Notes: generated by a model from the sequence alone, not told the origin. 64,000 bases of DNA from Alphaproteobacteria bacterium (GCA_016124635.1 WGNJ01000002.1:1-64000), one strand, 5' to 3'; numbered from the stretch's first letter, positions 8,987 to 17,796 are shown. Numbers and translations are program-made.

Positions 8987-10498
8987 CTATCCGATCTCGA
9001 AGATGCCGACGGTTTGCGACGCGTAGCTCGACGCATAGGAGAGTTCGCCCGGTGCCTCCGCGTACAGCGTGAAGAGCGGTTGCCCCTTTTCGACGCGCGA
9101 GCCGACGCCAACGTGCAGTTCGAGCCCGGCTGCAACCGCCCGCGGCGCTCCAGCCAACTTCGCCACGCGAGCGAGCTTCCGATTTTCGACTGCACGGATG
9201 GTACCCGTGATCGTCGACTTGAAATCCCGCCGGTGCTTCGCACGCGGCGGCTCGCGCATCCCGCCTTGAGCTTCGCAAATCGCCTGAAACTTCTTCCAAG
9301 CGGCGCCGCTCTCGAGGAGATCGAGCGCTTCGATCGCCGCGCCGTGCGGGTGCCGGCCGGCAATTTCGAGAACGGCAGCAGCCAGCGCCAACGCACGATC
9401 GCGCAAGTCGCGCGGTGCGCCGGCTTCGCCGCGCAGCACCGCTAGCACGTCATGCGCCTCCAATGCAGGCCCGATCCCGCGCCCGACCGGTTGCGTGCCG
9501 TCAGTCTCGAGCGCGTGCACGATGAGACCGGTCTCGCTGCCGACGACCTGAAGCCGGCTCGCGAGCGCTTTCGCCGCGTCCGCGCTTCGTATCTTGGCCG
9601 TCGGTCCCACGGGAATGTCGATGACGACATGCGTCGATCCGGCTGCCACTTTCTTCGACAACACCGACGCCACAAGCTGATCGTTGCTGTCGAAATCGAG
9701 TGGCCGCTCGACGCGGATCAGAATGTCGTCAGCGGGGCTCAAATCCATGCCGCCGCCCCAAACGACGCAACCGCCTTCCGCCTCGACCACGCGCCGCATC
9801 GTTTTCAAATCGAGTTGGACGGGCGCCAACATCTCCATCACATCGGCGGTACCGGCCGGCGATGTGATCGCACGCGACGAGGTCTTGGGCATCGTCAGTC
9901 CCGCAGCGGTCGCAATCGCCACGACGATGGGGGTTGTGCGATTACCCGGCAATCCACCGATGCAGTGCTTGTCGACGACGAGCGAACGATTCCACGATAA
10001 CGTCGACCCGGAGTTCACCATCGCCCGCGTCAGAGCGACCGTCTCACCGTGCGCCATGTGACCGCCGGCGCATGCCGTTAGGAACGCGGCGATCTCGATA
10101 TTGGAATAGCGCCCGGCGGCAACATCCGTGACGATGGCAGCGATCTGCGGCCCGCTCATACGCTGCCCGTAGATCTTCGCGCGCACGCTGGAAAATGACT
10201 CGATCGGCTCGGCATGGTCGATCACCAAGCGTTGACCTTCGTGCACATTGAGCTCAGCCCAGGCGGACTCCGACAGCCCGGCCTCGTTCATCTCCAGCAG
10301 ATCGCCGTGCACAACGTTGAGCGTTGCGATGATCGTTCGCTTGCCCGCCGAGATCTTGACGCGTGCCTGCGACTCGAAGCCTTCCGACCGGCAGACGTGG
10401 CAGTCGGCGCGCATGAACACGACGAGCTCTTGATACGTATCGATGCCGATCCGGCGGGCTCGCAGGTCGTGAGTGTGGTGATGAACCGTGGCCGTCAC
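8987..10498 (-). CDS. AMP phosphorylase / type-2 thymidine phosphorylase-like enzyme
   Basis: A member of the nucleoside phosphorylase II superfamily of the long type (503 residues) that includes archaeal AMP phosphorylase (AMP + Pi to adenine + ribose 1,5-bisphosphate) and bacterial proteins annotated as putative thymidine phosphorylase. An N-terminal ~90-residue domain (LRARRIGIDTYQELVVFMRADCH...) precedes the catalytic part, which has DKHCIGGLPGNRTTP, the phosphate-binding signature, and KTSSRAITSPAGTADVME. The substrate, nucleotide or thymidine, cannot be told from sequence alone. Start chosen as GTG 10498, because it overlaps the stop of a 19-codon leader ORF (GTGA). Upstream of the co-oriented PRPP synthetase gene. 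Confidence 0.88.
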   Translation of the reverse strand: MTATVHHHTHDLRARRIGIDTYQELVVFMRADCHVCRSEGFESQARVKISAGKRTIIATLNVVHGDLLEMNEAGLSESAWAELNVHEGQRLVIDHAEPIESFSSVRAKIYGQRMSGPQIAAIVTDVAAGRYSNIEIAAFLTACAGGHMAHGETVALTRAMVNSGSTLSWNRSLVVDKHCIGGLPGNRTTPIVVAIATAAGLTMPKTSSRAITSPAGTADVMEMLAPVQLDLKTMRRVVEAEGGCVVWGGGMDLSPADDILIRVERPLDFDSNDQLVASVLSKKVAAGSTHVVIDIPVGPTAKIRSADAAKALASRLQVVGSETGLIVHALETDGTQPVGRGIGPALEAHDVLAVLRGEAGAPRDLRDRALALAAAVLEIAGRHPHGAAIEALDLLESGAAWKKFQAICEAQGGMREPPRAKHRRDFKSTITGTIRAVENRKLARVAKLAGAPRAVAAGLELHVGVGSRVEKGQPLFTLYAEAPGELSYASSYASQTVGIFEIG

Positions 10499-10554
10499 TG
10501 CGCAAGATTCCAAGCGTTTGGTGAGAAACCGTCGAGCCAAAAGCGACAGGTCAC
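10495..10554 (-). CDS. Leader micro-ORF (19 residues) coupled to the phosphorylase gene
   Basis: GTG 10554 lies 6 bases after a near-perfect ribosome binding site (GAGGAGG, about 10561-10567 on the minus strand). It opens a 19-codon frame encoding MTCRFWLDGFSPNAWNLAQ, ending in a TGA that overlaps the phosphorylase GTG start (GTGA). The phosphorylase gene has no comparably good site of its own, so ribosomes probably reach it through this ORF. The peptide has two Trp and two Phe but no run of a single amino acid, so classical attenuation is not obvious. No similarity is recognised. It could be a regulatory leader or just a coupling device. Confidence 0.5.
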   Translation of the reverse strand: MTCRFWLDGFSPNAWNLAQ

Positions 10555-10650
10555 CTTGATCCTCCTCAAGTTTTTCTGCGTTTCCGGCGGTTCAAAGCCC
10601 GTCGCTTTCGCCTCGCGGCCGCGCCGCTCGCGAGGGAAGGCGAATGCGGA

Positions 10651-11958
10651 ATGATTATGGCATTCTCTAAAGATTCGCTGCTAAACAAGTACAATCGAAC
10701 CATGCTCTCGGTCTTCCGCCATGCCCTCGCCGTCACCGCGATGATCGCGGCGCTGGGAGCTGCGCCGGGGCATGCCGACAATCGCCTGACGCCGCAAGAG
10801 AACGCTCCCGATCCGCTCGAGAAGCTCGATCGCATCGAGAAGCAGATGAACGACGACAAAGACCGCGTCGACAGCCTGACGACCTCCAAGGCTCAGCTCA
10901 TCGACGAACAAAAACGCTTGGCGCAAGAGCTCGTGCGTGTCGCGGCTTCCGCCCAGCAGCATGAGCGCGACCTGGCGCAGGTCGAACAACACCTCGCCGC
11001 CCTCGAAACGCAAGAAGCACGCGCCAGCCACGAGTTGGCGGGAAAACGCGGCAAGCTGGCATCGATGTTGGCCGTACTCCAACGCATCGGCCGCGAGCCG
11101 CCGCCGGCGCTCATCGTGCGCCCCGACGATGCTGCGGTCGCGGCGCGCTCGGCGATCATGCTGTCCGCCGTCGTGCCTGCCGTGCAGGACGAAGCGCGCC
11201 GGCTAACCGGTGACCTGACGAAGCTGCACAAACTCCGTCAGCAGGTCGCCGCGCAAAGGATGGTCTTGGTCGCATCTGCCAATGCGCTGGACCGCGACCG
11301 AAGGAAAATTGAGACCCTCATCACACAAAAGCGCGATTTGGCGGCACGAACGGATCAGGCGCTCATCGACACCAACCAGCGCCTGGCGGCCCTCGCAGGG
11401 CAGGCGCACGACTTGCGCGGCCTGATCAAAAGCCTGGATGAGGACGCGCGCCGGCCCGGGGCCACCGGCGGCCGGGTCGTGGTCGACAGCATCGCCTCGG
11501 TTGGCGCCGCCAAGATTGCCTCGCTGGACGGGTTAAGGGGGCTTTTAGGCCTTCCGGCCAATGGTGAACTGGTGGCCGGCTTCGGCGCGGACGACGGTTT
11601 GGGTGGCCACCTGGCCGGAATCTTGCTGGGAACCAGGCCTGGGGCGCAGGTCACTTCTCCGTGTGACGGAAAGATCCTGTTTGCTGGGCCTTTCAGGGGT
11701 TACGGACAAATGTTGATCATCGGTGTCAGCGGCGGATATCATGTTCTCCTGTCCGGCTTGGCGAATGTCGACGGTGTTGTCGGCCAAGAAGTGCTCGCCG
11801 GCGAACCTGTAGGCCGGATGGGATCAAATCCAACGCAAAGCACGGGTTCCGCACCTGCCCCGAGGGGCGGGCGCCTCTATATGGAATTTCGCCGCAATGG
11901 TGCGCCAATTGATCCGGCGCCGTGGTTCGCGGCTTTAAGAGACAAGACGAACGGCTAA
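10651..11958 (+). CDS. envC: EnvC-type murein hydrolase activator (degenerate LytM protein)
   Basis: Exported protein that in characterised bacteria activates amidases splitting septal peptidoglycan. It has 435 residues: a signal sequence around residues 18-43 (VFRHALAVTAMIAALGAAPGHA), a long coiled coil (about 55-265) and a C-terminal M23/LytM domain. The zinc ligands of active LytM enzymes are missing: the place of the final HxH strand reads LYMEF, and the first His/Asp pair is absent. This fits an activator rather than an enzyme. ATG 10651 has GGGAAGG 10 bases upstream; ATG 10702, just before the signal peptide, is the alternative. Followed by ctpA and a YibQ-like gene, a conserved order. 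Confidence 0.9.
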   Translation: MIMAFSKDSLLNKYNRTMLSVFRHALAVTAMIAALGAAPGHADNRLTPQENAPDPLEKLDRIEKQMNDDKDRVDSLTTSKAQLIDEQKRLAQELVRVAASAQQHERDLAQVEQHLAALETQEARASHELAGKRGKLASMLAVLQRIGREPPPALIVRPDDAAVAARSAIMLSAVVPAVQDEARRLTGDLTKLHKLRQQVAAQRMVLVASANALDRDRRKIETLITQKRDLAARTDQALIDTNQRLAALAGQAHDLRGLIKSLDEDARRPGATGGRVVVDSIASVGAAKIASLDGLRGLLGLPANGELVAGFGADDGLGGHLAGILLGTRPGAQVTSPCDGKILFAGPFRGYGQMLIIGVSGGYHVLLSGLANVDGVVGQEVLAGEPVGRMGSNPTQSTGSAPAPRGGRLYMEFRRNGAPIDPAPWFAALRDKTNG

Positions 11959-11992
11959 TGACGACGAGCGAGAAAAGGTGAGTGGTCTGTCC

Positions 11993-13327
11993 ATGAACAA
12001 ACTACAAGGTCTGGTGTTGGCGGGTGCGGGCGGTTTCATAGCCGCGTTGATCTTCGTGGCGCCGATGACGTCGAAGGGTGTGGCGAGCACCGATACTTAT
12101 CGCCAGCTCAATCTGTTCGGCGACGTGTTTGAGCGCGTGAAGAACGATTACGTACGTGAAGTGCCCGACAATGAGCTCGTCGAAAGCGCCATCAACGGCA
12201 TGCTGGCTTCGCTCGATCCACATTCGAGCTACATGAACCCCAAGAACTTCGCGGACATGCAGGTTCAAACCCGCGGCGAGTTCGGCGGTCTTGGCCTCGA
12301 AGTCACGATGGAAGACGGCCTGGTGAAGGTCATCTCGCCGATGGACGGGACGCCCGCGGCGCGCGCCGGCATCAAGTCGGGCGATCTCATCTCGACGATC
12401 GACGGCCAGCAGATCCAAGGTCTCACGCTGTCCGAGGCTGTCGACAAGATGCGCGGGCCGGCGAACAGCCAGGTGCATATCACCGTCATCCGCAAAGGCG
12501 AGAAGAAGCCGCTTGAGCTGACCCTGACGCGCGCCGTCATCCGCGTCGACAGCGTTCGCTTCCGCGCCGATCACGACGTCGCCTACATTCGCATCACGAC
12601 CTTCAACGAGCAGACCGAGGAAGGTCTCGCGCATGCCGTCGATCAGACGAAGAAGCAGATCGGCAAGCGTTTGAAGGGCATCGTCCTCGACCTGCGCAAC
12701 AACCCCGGCGGCTTGCTCGATCAGGCGATCTCAGTCTCCGACGCCTTCCTCGACCAGGGTGAAGTCGTCTCGACCCGCGGACGCCGCGCGTCGGACACGC
12801 AGCGTTACAACGCCCGCTCCGGCGAGGTCCTGCCCGGCGTACCCATGATCGTGCTGATCAACGAGGGCTCGGCATCGGCCTCGGAAATCGTCGCGGGCGC
12901 GCTGCAAGATCACAAGCGCGCACGCTTGCTCGGTATGCGCTCGTTCGGCAAAGGCTCCGTGCAGACGGTGATCCCGCTCTCCGGCGGCACCGACGGCGCG
13001 CTCCGCCTGACGACGGCAAAATATTACACGCCGTCGGGCCGTTCGATCCAAGCGACCGGCATCGATCCCGACATCGAGGTCTGGCAGACGGCCGAGGCGC
13101 CGCCGGCGCCCGATCCGCGTGACATCCGTTCCGAAGCCGACCTTCGCAATCACCTGGAAGACCCGGGCGCGCAAGCCAAGCCGCATGTCGGCCCGATTGT
13201 GAAGCCGAAGCCCGGTGAGAAGATCGACGACTTCCAGCTGCAATATGCCGAGCGCCTGCTCCGCGGGCAGGAAGTGGTGTCGATGTCGACGACCACGACG
13301 GCGGCGCCGCCGGCGCAGCCGAATTAA
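11993..13327 (+). CDS. ctpA: Carboxy-terminal processing serine protease (S41)
   Basis: Periplasmic tail-specific protease of 444 residues. An N-terminal hydrophobic segment (GLVLAGAGGFIAALIFV) acts as signal or anchor. A PDZ domain (about 90-175) contains GEFGGLGLEVTMEDG and the carboxylate loop. The S41 catalytic core has the Ser in NEGSASASEIV and the Lys in RSFGKGSVQT (Ser-Lys dyad), preceded by DLRNNPGGLLDQAI. The tail is Pro/Thr/Ala-rich. The family degrades or matures envelope proteins, including cell-wall hydrolases, which suits its place after envC. ATG 11993 is preferred; GTG 11978 in the same frame is possible. Confidence 0.94.
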   Translation: MNKLQGLVLAGAGGFIAALIFVAPMTSKGVASTDTYRQLNLFGDVFERVKNDYVREVPDNELVESAINGMLASLDPHSSYMNPKNFADMQVQTRGEFGGLGLEVTMEDGLVKVISPMDGTPAARAGIKSGDLISTIDGQQIQGLTLSEAVDKMRGPANSQVHITVIRKGEKKPLELTLTRAVIRVDSVRFRADHDVAYIRITTFNEQTEEGLAHAVDQTKKQIGKRLKGIVLDLRNNPGGLLDQAISVSDAFLDQGEVVSTRGRRASDTQRYNARSGEVLPGVPMIVLINEGSASASEIVAGALQDHKRARLLGMRSFGKGSVQTVIPLSGGTDGALRLTTAKYYTPSGRSIQATGIDPDIEVWQTAEAPPAPDPRDIRSEADLRNHLEDPGAQAKPHVGPIVKPKPGEKIDDFQLQYAERLLRGQEVVSMSTTTTAAPPAQPN

Positions 13328-13354
13328 CGCGGCGCAACAACTTGGAAATAAGGG

Positions 13355-13379
13355 ACGGGGCAATATCGAATTGCCCCGT
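13355..13379 (+). terminator. Hairpin between ctpA and the yibQ-like gene
   Basis: A perfect 10-base-pair stem, ACGGGGCAAT / ATTGCCCCGT, with a 5-base loop, 28 bases after the ctpA stop. It is followed by TCTTCACATCT, only a weak T tract. It could act as a partial terminator or 3'-end stabiliser, lowering expression of the downstream gene. Confidence 0.6.
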
Positions 13380-13410
13380 TCTTCACATCTAGGGCATACG
13401 AATTCGAGAG

Positions 13411-14580
13411 ATGGCGAGCCCGCTCCCACCACCCGGCAGGAACGGCACTGACCGCCGCGCGAACGCGCGCCGTCAGGTTTCGATCCTCACATTGGTGATC
13501 GTCCTCGTTGTCGCCTTTGTCGTCCTCGCGGCGCTCATCATCTGGCTCGGCGATCCGGACGCCGGCGAGCCGAAGGTCGTGCTCAAGGTCGAGCCGCATC
13601 CCCAAGTGCCTGCCGAAGTGGTTGCGCAAACACCGCAGACGCCCACCGGGCCGGCGCCGTCCTCCTCGGCGGCTCTGATCGCCGCCAACGGCATCGTCAT
13701 CACGGATCCGGCGCTCACCGAGCAGACGAACGACGGCCCGGTACCGATTATCGCTGCCGACGGTCGCCGCCCGATGGACCTCTACGCTCGTCCCTTCGAC
13801 CGCACCGATCCGCGCCCAAAGATCGCGATTGTTGTTGCGGGCCTCGGCATCGGCGAAGCGATCACGCAATCGGCGATCGACAAGCTGCCGCCAGCGGTCA
13901 CGCTCTCCTTCACGCCTTACGGCACCGCCGGGCTGCAAAGCTCCGTCTCGGCGGCAAGAGCCGCAGGCCACGAAGTCCTCCTCGAACTGCCGATGGAGCC
14001 GTTCGATTATCCGAGCAACGATCCCGGTCCCAACACGCTGATGACCGGCTCTGCGGCCATGGACAATCCTCAGCATCTGCAATGGCTGATGAGCCGCATT
14101 TCGGGCTACGCGGGCGTCATGAACATGCAGGGCGCCAAATTCCTTTCGGTGCCCCAAGACCTGCGCCCCATCCTCGAGCAGACGAAGCGTCGCGGCCTCT
14201 ATTTCCTCGATGACGGCTCGGCGGACCGCAGCGTCGTCCCCGAGACCGCGCAAACCGCGCAAGCGCCGTTTGCCCGCGCGGATTCCGTCCTTGATCGCGT
14301 CCCGAGCCGCGAAGGCGTCGAGCTGGAACTGAAGAACCTCGAAGTCGCGGCGAAGACACGCGGTGTGGCGATCGGCGTTGCCACGGCCAATCCGATGACG
14401 ATCGACCGGATTACCGCCTGGGCCGCCGATCTCGAACAAAGGGGCCTTGCTCTAGCGCCGGTGAGCGCCATTATCACGAGCGATCAGGCCACCCCCACCC
14501 TGCCCGCCGAAATACCGGCCCCCGAGGAGCCGCGGCCGCCCGCACAGATGCTGCCCTCGGGCGACGGCTCTCAGAACTGA
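13411..14580 (+). CDS. Divergent polysaccharide deacetylase family protein (YibQ-like)
   Basis: A 389-residue envelope protein. A short basic cytoplasmic tail and one membrane helix ([20 protein letters not shown], about residues 27-47) are followed by a Pro-rich linker (about 55-110) and a DUF610/YibQ domain (about 130-350: [42 protein letters not shown]). The fold is that of NodB deacetylases, but the canonical metal-binding pattern is not evident, so activity is doubtful. In E. coli yibQ also lies beside envC, so a shared role in cell-wall splitting is reasonable. The C-terminal ~30 residues are Pro-rich. Confidence 0.85.
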   Translation: MASPLPPPGRNGTDRRANARRQVSILTLVIVLVVAFVVLAALIIWLGDPDAGEPKVVLKVEPHPQVPAEVVAQTPQTPTGPAPSSSAALIAANGIVITDPALTEQTNDGPVPIIAADGRRPMDLYARPFDRTDPRPKIAIVVAGLGIGEAITQSAIDKLPPAVTLSFTPYGTAGLQSSVSAARAAGHEVLLELPMEPFDYPSNDPGPNTLMTGSAAMDNPQHLQWLMSRISGYAGVMNMQGAKFLSVPQDLRPILEQTKRRGLYFLDDGSADRSVVPETAQTAQAPFARADSVLDRVPSREGVELELKNLEVAAKTRGVAIGVATANPMTIDRITAWAADLEQRGLALAPVSAIITSDQATPTLPAEIPAPEEPRPPAQMLPSGDGSQN

Positions 14581-14584
14581 CCGC

Positions 14585-15076
14585 ATGCGTAAAGTCGATC
14601 CTGAGTCTCTACCCTATCGCCCTTGCGTCGGCTGCATGGTGCTGAACCGCGAGGGTCTGATCTTCCTGGGCCGCCGCGTGATGCAGGAAGCCGGCGAGGC
14701 CTGGCAGATGCCTCAAGGCGGCATCGACGCTGGCGAAGACCCGCGAGCCGCGGCGCTGCGTGAACTTGAAGAAGAAACCGGCATCACCAAGGCGAAGATC
14801 GTCGCCGAGGCGCCGGAGTGGCTGACCTACGATCTGCCGCGCGATCTCATCGGAACGGCGCTGAAGGGCAAGTATCGCGGTCAGCGCCAGAAATGGTTCG
14901 CTTTGCGCTTTGCCGGAGGCGACAAGGATATCGATCTCAACGCCCACAAACACGTCGAATTCGATGCCTATCGCTGGGTCGAGATCGACGAATTGCCGCG
15001 TCTGATCGTCCCCTTCAAACGACAGGTTTACCAGAGCGTGGTAGACATCTTTCGCCCGCTCGCTAAACCCGCTTAA
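14585..15076 (+). CDS. rppH: RNA pyrophosphohydrolase (Nudix)
   Basis: Removes pyrophosphate from the 5' end of triphosphorylated mRNA and so triggers RNase E-dependent decay; cytosolic. It has 163 residues. The Nudix box [20 protein letters not shown] followed by TGI fits Gx5Ex7REUxEExGU exactly. [11 protein letters not shown] near the N terminus and KWFALRFAG plus the [11 protein letters not shown] terminus are RppH-specific. It starts 4 bases after the yibQ-like stop, so it is cotranscribed with it. Confidence 0.95.
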   Translation: MRKVDPESLPYRPCVGCMVLNREGLIFLGRRVMQEAGEAWQMPQGGIDAGEDPRAAALRELEEETGITKAKIVAEAPEWLTYDLPRDLIGTALKGKYRGQRQKWFALRFAGGDKDIDLNAHKHVEFDAYRWVEIDELPRLIVPFKRQVYQSVVDIFRPLAKPA

Positions 15077-15088
15077 CTACGCCCCACA

Positions 15089-15856
15089 ATGCCCCCGTTT
15101 CTCATGATCCACGGCGCCTTTTGCGCCAGCTGGGCGATGGACACCTATCGCGCCTTCTTCGAGGCCGAGGGAGCGAAGGTCGTTGCACCGACATTGCGAT
15201 ATCACGACACCGTCCCCGGCTCGCGGGCGCCCCAAGCGCTGGGCACGACGAGCCTGACGGACTTCGCCCGTGACCTCGAGCCGATCGTGCGCTCGTTCGA
15301 TGAGCCGCCCGTGATCATCGGTCACTCGATGGGTGGCCTTCTGGCACAAATTCTGGCAACCCGCGTGCCGGTGCGCGCGTTGGTGCTCCTCGCACCGTCT
15401 GCGCCTTGGGGCACGTTGCCGACCACGCCCTGGGAGCTCGCGTCGGCACATAGCCTTTATTACGCGGGCCAATTCTGGAATCGGCCCTTGAAGCCCAAGC
15501 AATGGATCGCGGATACGCATGCGCTCGATTTCCTGCCGCCCGGCGAGCGCGAAGCCGTGTTCTCCCGTTTCGTGCCGGAATCGGGCCTCGCGACGTTCGA
15601 GATCATGCATTGGCCCATGGACCTGCGCCGCGCGAGCCACGTCGAGGCACGAGCCGTCATCTGCCCCGTCCTTTGCGTCGGAGCCGAGCATGATCGCGTG
15701 AACCCGCCACGCACGGTTGCATCGATCGCCAAACGGTATCGGTCCAACGGATACTTCCGCGAAGTCGAGAACCACAGCCATTGGCTCATCGGCGAGCCAG
15801 GCTGGGAAGAGACGGCCGTTTTCGTCAAGAAATGGCTCGCCGAAATCGGCGCCTGA
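15089..15856 (+). CDS. Alpha/beta hydrolase
   Basis: A 255-residue soluble alpha/beta-hydrolase. The oxyanion strand is FLMIHGAFCASWAM at the N terminus, the nucleophile elbow is GHSMGG with Ser80, the acid is probably Asp in VGAEHDRVNPP, and the base is His in NHSHWLIGEPGW. No signal peptide. The substrate cannot be inferred; these enzymes include esterases, lipases and epoxide hydrolases. Twelve bases after rppH, so probably the end of the same transcript. Confidence 0.85.
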   Translation: MPPFLMIHGAFCASWAMDTYRAFFEAEGAKVVAPTLRYHDTVPGSRAPQALGTTSLTDFARDLEPIVRSFDEPPVIIGHSMGGLLAQILATRVPVRALVLLAPSAPWGTLPTTPWELASAHSLYYAGQFWNRPLKPKQWIADTHALDFLPPGEREAVFSRFVPESGLATFEIMHWPMDLRRASHVEARAVICPVLCVGAEHDRVNPPRTVASIAKRYRSNGYFREVENHSHWLIGEPGWEETAVFVKKWLAEIGA

Positions 15857-15982
15857 CAGCCGGCGAAAGATAATCCGCATCTCTTTGGAAGACGGTGTCG
15901 TTCTGGCGCCTGCCCGTTCGACGTATAGTCGGTGGCGCCCCGACGATCGCAGGCCCGCGGCAAGAACAAAAGCGAGGAGAAG

Positions 15983-17161
15983 ATGGCCAAAGCGAAACCC
16001 AGGAAGAAACCCGCCAAGCGAACCGCCCGGCCGAAGGCCAAACCGCCGCGCGGCGTGACGCTGCTCATCGGCACACGCAAGGGAGCGTGGTTCTTCTCCT
16101 CCGACGCAAACCGCAAGAGTTGGCGCGTCGACGGCCCGCACTTCCTCGGCAACATCATCAATCACATCGTGCAGGACAATCGCGGCACCGGCACGCTGCT
16201 GATGGCGGCCAAGACCGGACACTTGGGCCCCACGATCTTCCGCTCGACCGACAAAGGCAAAACGTGGAAGGAGGCGGCGCGACCGCCCGCCTTCCCGCAA
16301 AAGGAAAACGGCCGTGCCGTCAGCCATTCGTTTTGGCTGTCGCCAGGCCATGCGAGCGAACCGCGCGTTTGGTGGGCCGGCACCTCGCCGCCGGGCCTTT
16401 TCGTCTCGACCGACGACGGCGTGAGTTGGGAAAGCGTCTCGGGCTTCAACGACAACGAAATGTACGCCAAATGGTGCCCGCCGGATTCCGGCACGCCGGA
16501 CGGCGCGCTGCTGAATCAGATCGTGATCGACCCGCGCGACGCAAGCCACATGTACATCGCAACCTCCACAGCGGGCGTCTTCGAGTCGATCGATCGCGCG
16601 CGCTCCTGGCGGCCGCTCAATAAGAATGTCGAGGCGAGCTTCATGCCCGATCCGTACCCCGAGTACGGTCAGGACGCGCACTACATCGCGCTCGCGCCCA
16701 CCATGCCCGACCGCATCTGGCAGCAGAACCATTGCGGCATCTATCGGCTCGACCGTCCGGGCGAAAAATGGGATCGCATCGGCAACGCGATGCCGAAGGA
16801 CGTCGGCGATATCGGCTTTACGATTCTGCCGCATCCGCGCGATGAGAACACGGCCTGGGTTTGGCCGATGGACGGCACCACGGTTTGGCCGCGCACGAGC
16901 CCGGGCGGCAAGCCCGCCGCCTATCGCACACGCAATGCCGGCAAGAGTTGGGAACGCCAGGACAGAGGTTTCCCAAAGAAGCAAGGTTGGCTCACCGTGA
17001 AGCGCCAAGCCTTCTGCCGTGACGACAAGAAGCCGGTGGGTCTTTATCTCGGCACGACCGGCGGCGAAGTCTGGGCCTCCATCAACGAAGGCGGCCGCTT
17101 TGCTCAAATCGCCACTCACTTGCCGGAGATATATTCGGTCGAAGCGGTCGAGCGCATCTAG
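15983..17161 (+). CDS. BNR/Asp-box beta-propeller protein
   Basis: A 392-residue protein with a strongly basic N terminus (AKAKPRKKPAKRTARPKAK) and at least four Asp-box-like repeats: FRSTDKGKTW, FVSTDDGVSW, FESIDRARSW and YRTRNAGKSW. These mark a sialidase/WD40/YVTN-type propeller. The catalytic Arg triad and Tyr of true sialidases cannot be assigned, so exo-alpha-sialidase would be an over-annotation. No signal peptide is seen, and the Lys/Arg tail could contact nucleic acid. ATG 15983 has GAGGAGA just upstream. It sits before a MoaD/ThiS-like gene; a functional link is an inference. Confidence 0.8.
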   Translation: MAKAKPRKKPAKRTARPKAKPPRGVTLLIGTRKGAWFFSSDANRKSWRVDGPHFLGNIINHIVQDNRGTGTLLMAAKTGHLGPTIFRSTDKGKTWKEAARPPAFPQKENGRAVSHSFWLSPGHASEPRVWWAGTSPPGLFVSTDDGVSWESVSGFNDNEMYAKWCPPDSGTPDGALLNQIVIDPRDASHMYIATSTAGVFESIDRARSWRPLNKNVEASFMPDPYPEYGQDAHYIALAPTMPDRIWQQNHCGIYRLDRPGEKWDRIGNAMPKDVGDIGFTILPHPRDENTAWVWPMDGTTVWPRTSPGGKPAAYRTRNAGKSWERQDRGFPKKQGWLTVKRQAFCRDDKKPVGLYLGTTGGEVWASINEGGRFAQIATHLPEIYSVEAVERI

Positions 17162-17182
17162 TCTGATCCCACGCGTCTCTTT

Positions 17183-17222
17183 CCTCCCCCGCTTTGGCGG
17201 GGGAGGGGGACCGCGAAGCGGT
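17183..17222. repeat. Double-hairpin intergenic repeat (CCTCCCCCGC type)
   Basis: A perfect 10-bp stem CCTCCCCCGC / GCGGGGGAGG (17183-17192 and 17197-17206, loop TTTG) followed at once by ACCGC-GAA-GCGGT (17210-17222). It resembles the small palindromic CTCCCCC...GGGGGAG elements scattered between genes in many Hyphomicrobiales. A related single hairpin is at 42978-42994. It lies 25 bases before the MoaD/ThiS-like start and may affect that mRNA. Confidence 0.7.
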
Positions 17223-17247
17223 GGAGGGGGCGAAGCTGGGCACCAGG

Positions 17248-17523
17248 ATGAAAAACGAACACGCCAACATCACTGTCTTTATCCCGACGCAGCTCCGCAA
17301 CTACACGAACGGCGCGACGAGCGTGCGCGCCGCCGGCGTCACGGTCGATGAAGCTCTCCGAGACATAGACGCCCGCTATCCGGGCATTCGCTTTCGCGTG
17401 ATCGACGAACAGAACCGTATCCGCGAGCACGTCCGCATCTTCGCCGATGGCGAACGCGCGCTGACGACGGCCGCATCGGTAAAGGGCGAAGTTCACGTCT
17501 TCGGTGCACTCACCGGCGGTTAG
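17248..17523 (+). CDS. MoaD/ThiS-family ubiquitin-like protein
   Basis: A 91-residue beta-grasp protein ending in the exposed Gly-Gly tail (GALTGG) that MoaD and ThiS use for activation by adenylation and sulphur transfer. The body reads ITVFIPTQLRNYTNGA, then VDEALRDIDARYPGIRFRVI, then EHVRIFADGERAL. No moaE, thiG or E1-like adenylyltransferase gene is nearby, so its partner is unknown. ATG 17248 is chosen because similarity begins there. It lies 86 bases after the propeller gene. A diverged second copy of its 3' two-thirds is at 18498-18692. Confidence 0.85.
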   Translation: MKNEHANITVFIPTQLRNYTNGATSVRAAGVTVDEALRDIDARYPGIRFRVIDEQNRIREHVRIFADGERALTTAASVKGEVHVFGALTGG

Positions 17524-17796
17524 ATGTTCCAGTACGAGCGAGACGTCAAATAAGTCGCGAGCCGCATGGCCTCCGCCCAGCGCGTTGGCCGCGATGGTCC
17601 CTGGCGCTATGGGGTCCAGTCGACAGCGTGCACAGCGACGCCGCTAAGGTCTTCGTCGGCCTTTGCGCCCTCTATCGCGACCAGCTTCTCTTCGTGGTGA
17701 GCGGCGTTATGCTAACCTTCGTTCTCCACCGCACTTCCCCGCCCTGCGTGCGGAAGAGCAGCGGAGCTGATGGATCAGCGGCGCAAAGTAGTGCAG

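Noticed and set aside
10499..10540. TTG 10540 as the start of the phosphorylase
   Set aside because: No ribosome site and no conserved residues before GTG 10498, which is explained better by coupling to the leader ORF.
17524..17796. Possible small gene (80-codon frame from 17628) before the lipoprotein
   Set aside because: No ribosome site and it runs into the lipoprotein gene in a different frame.
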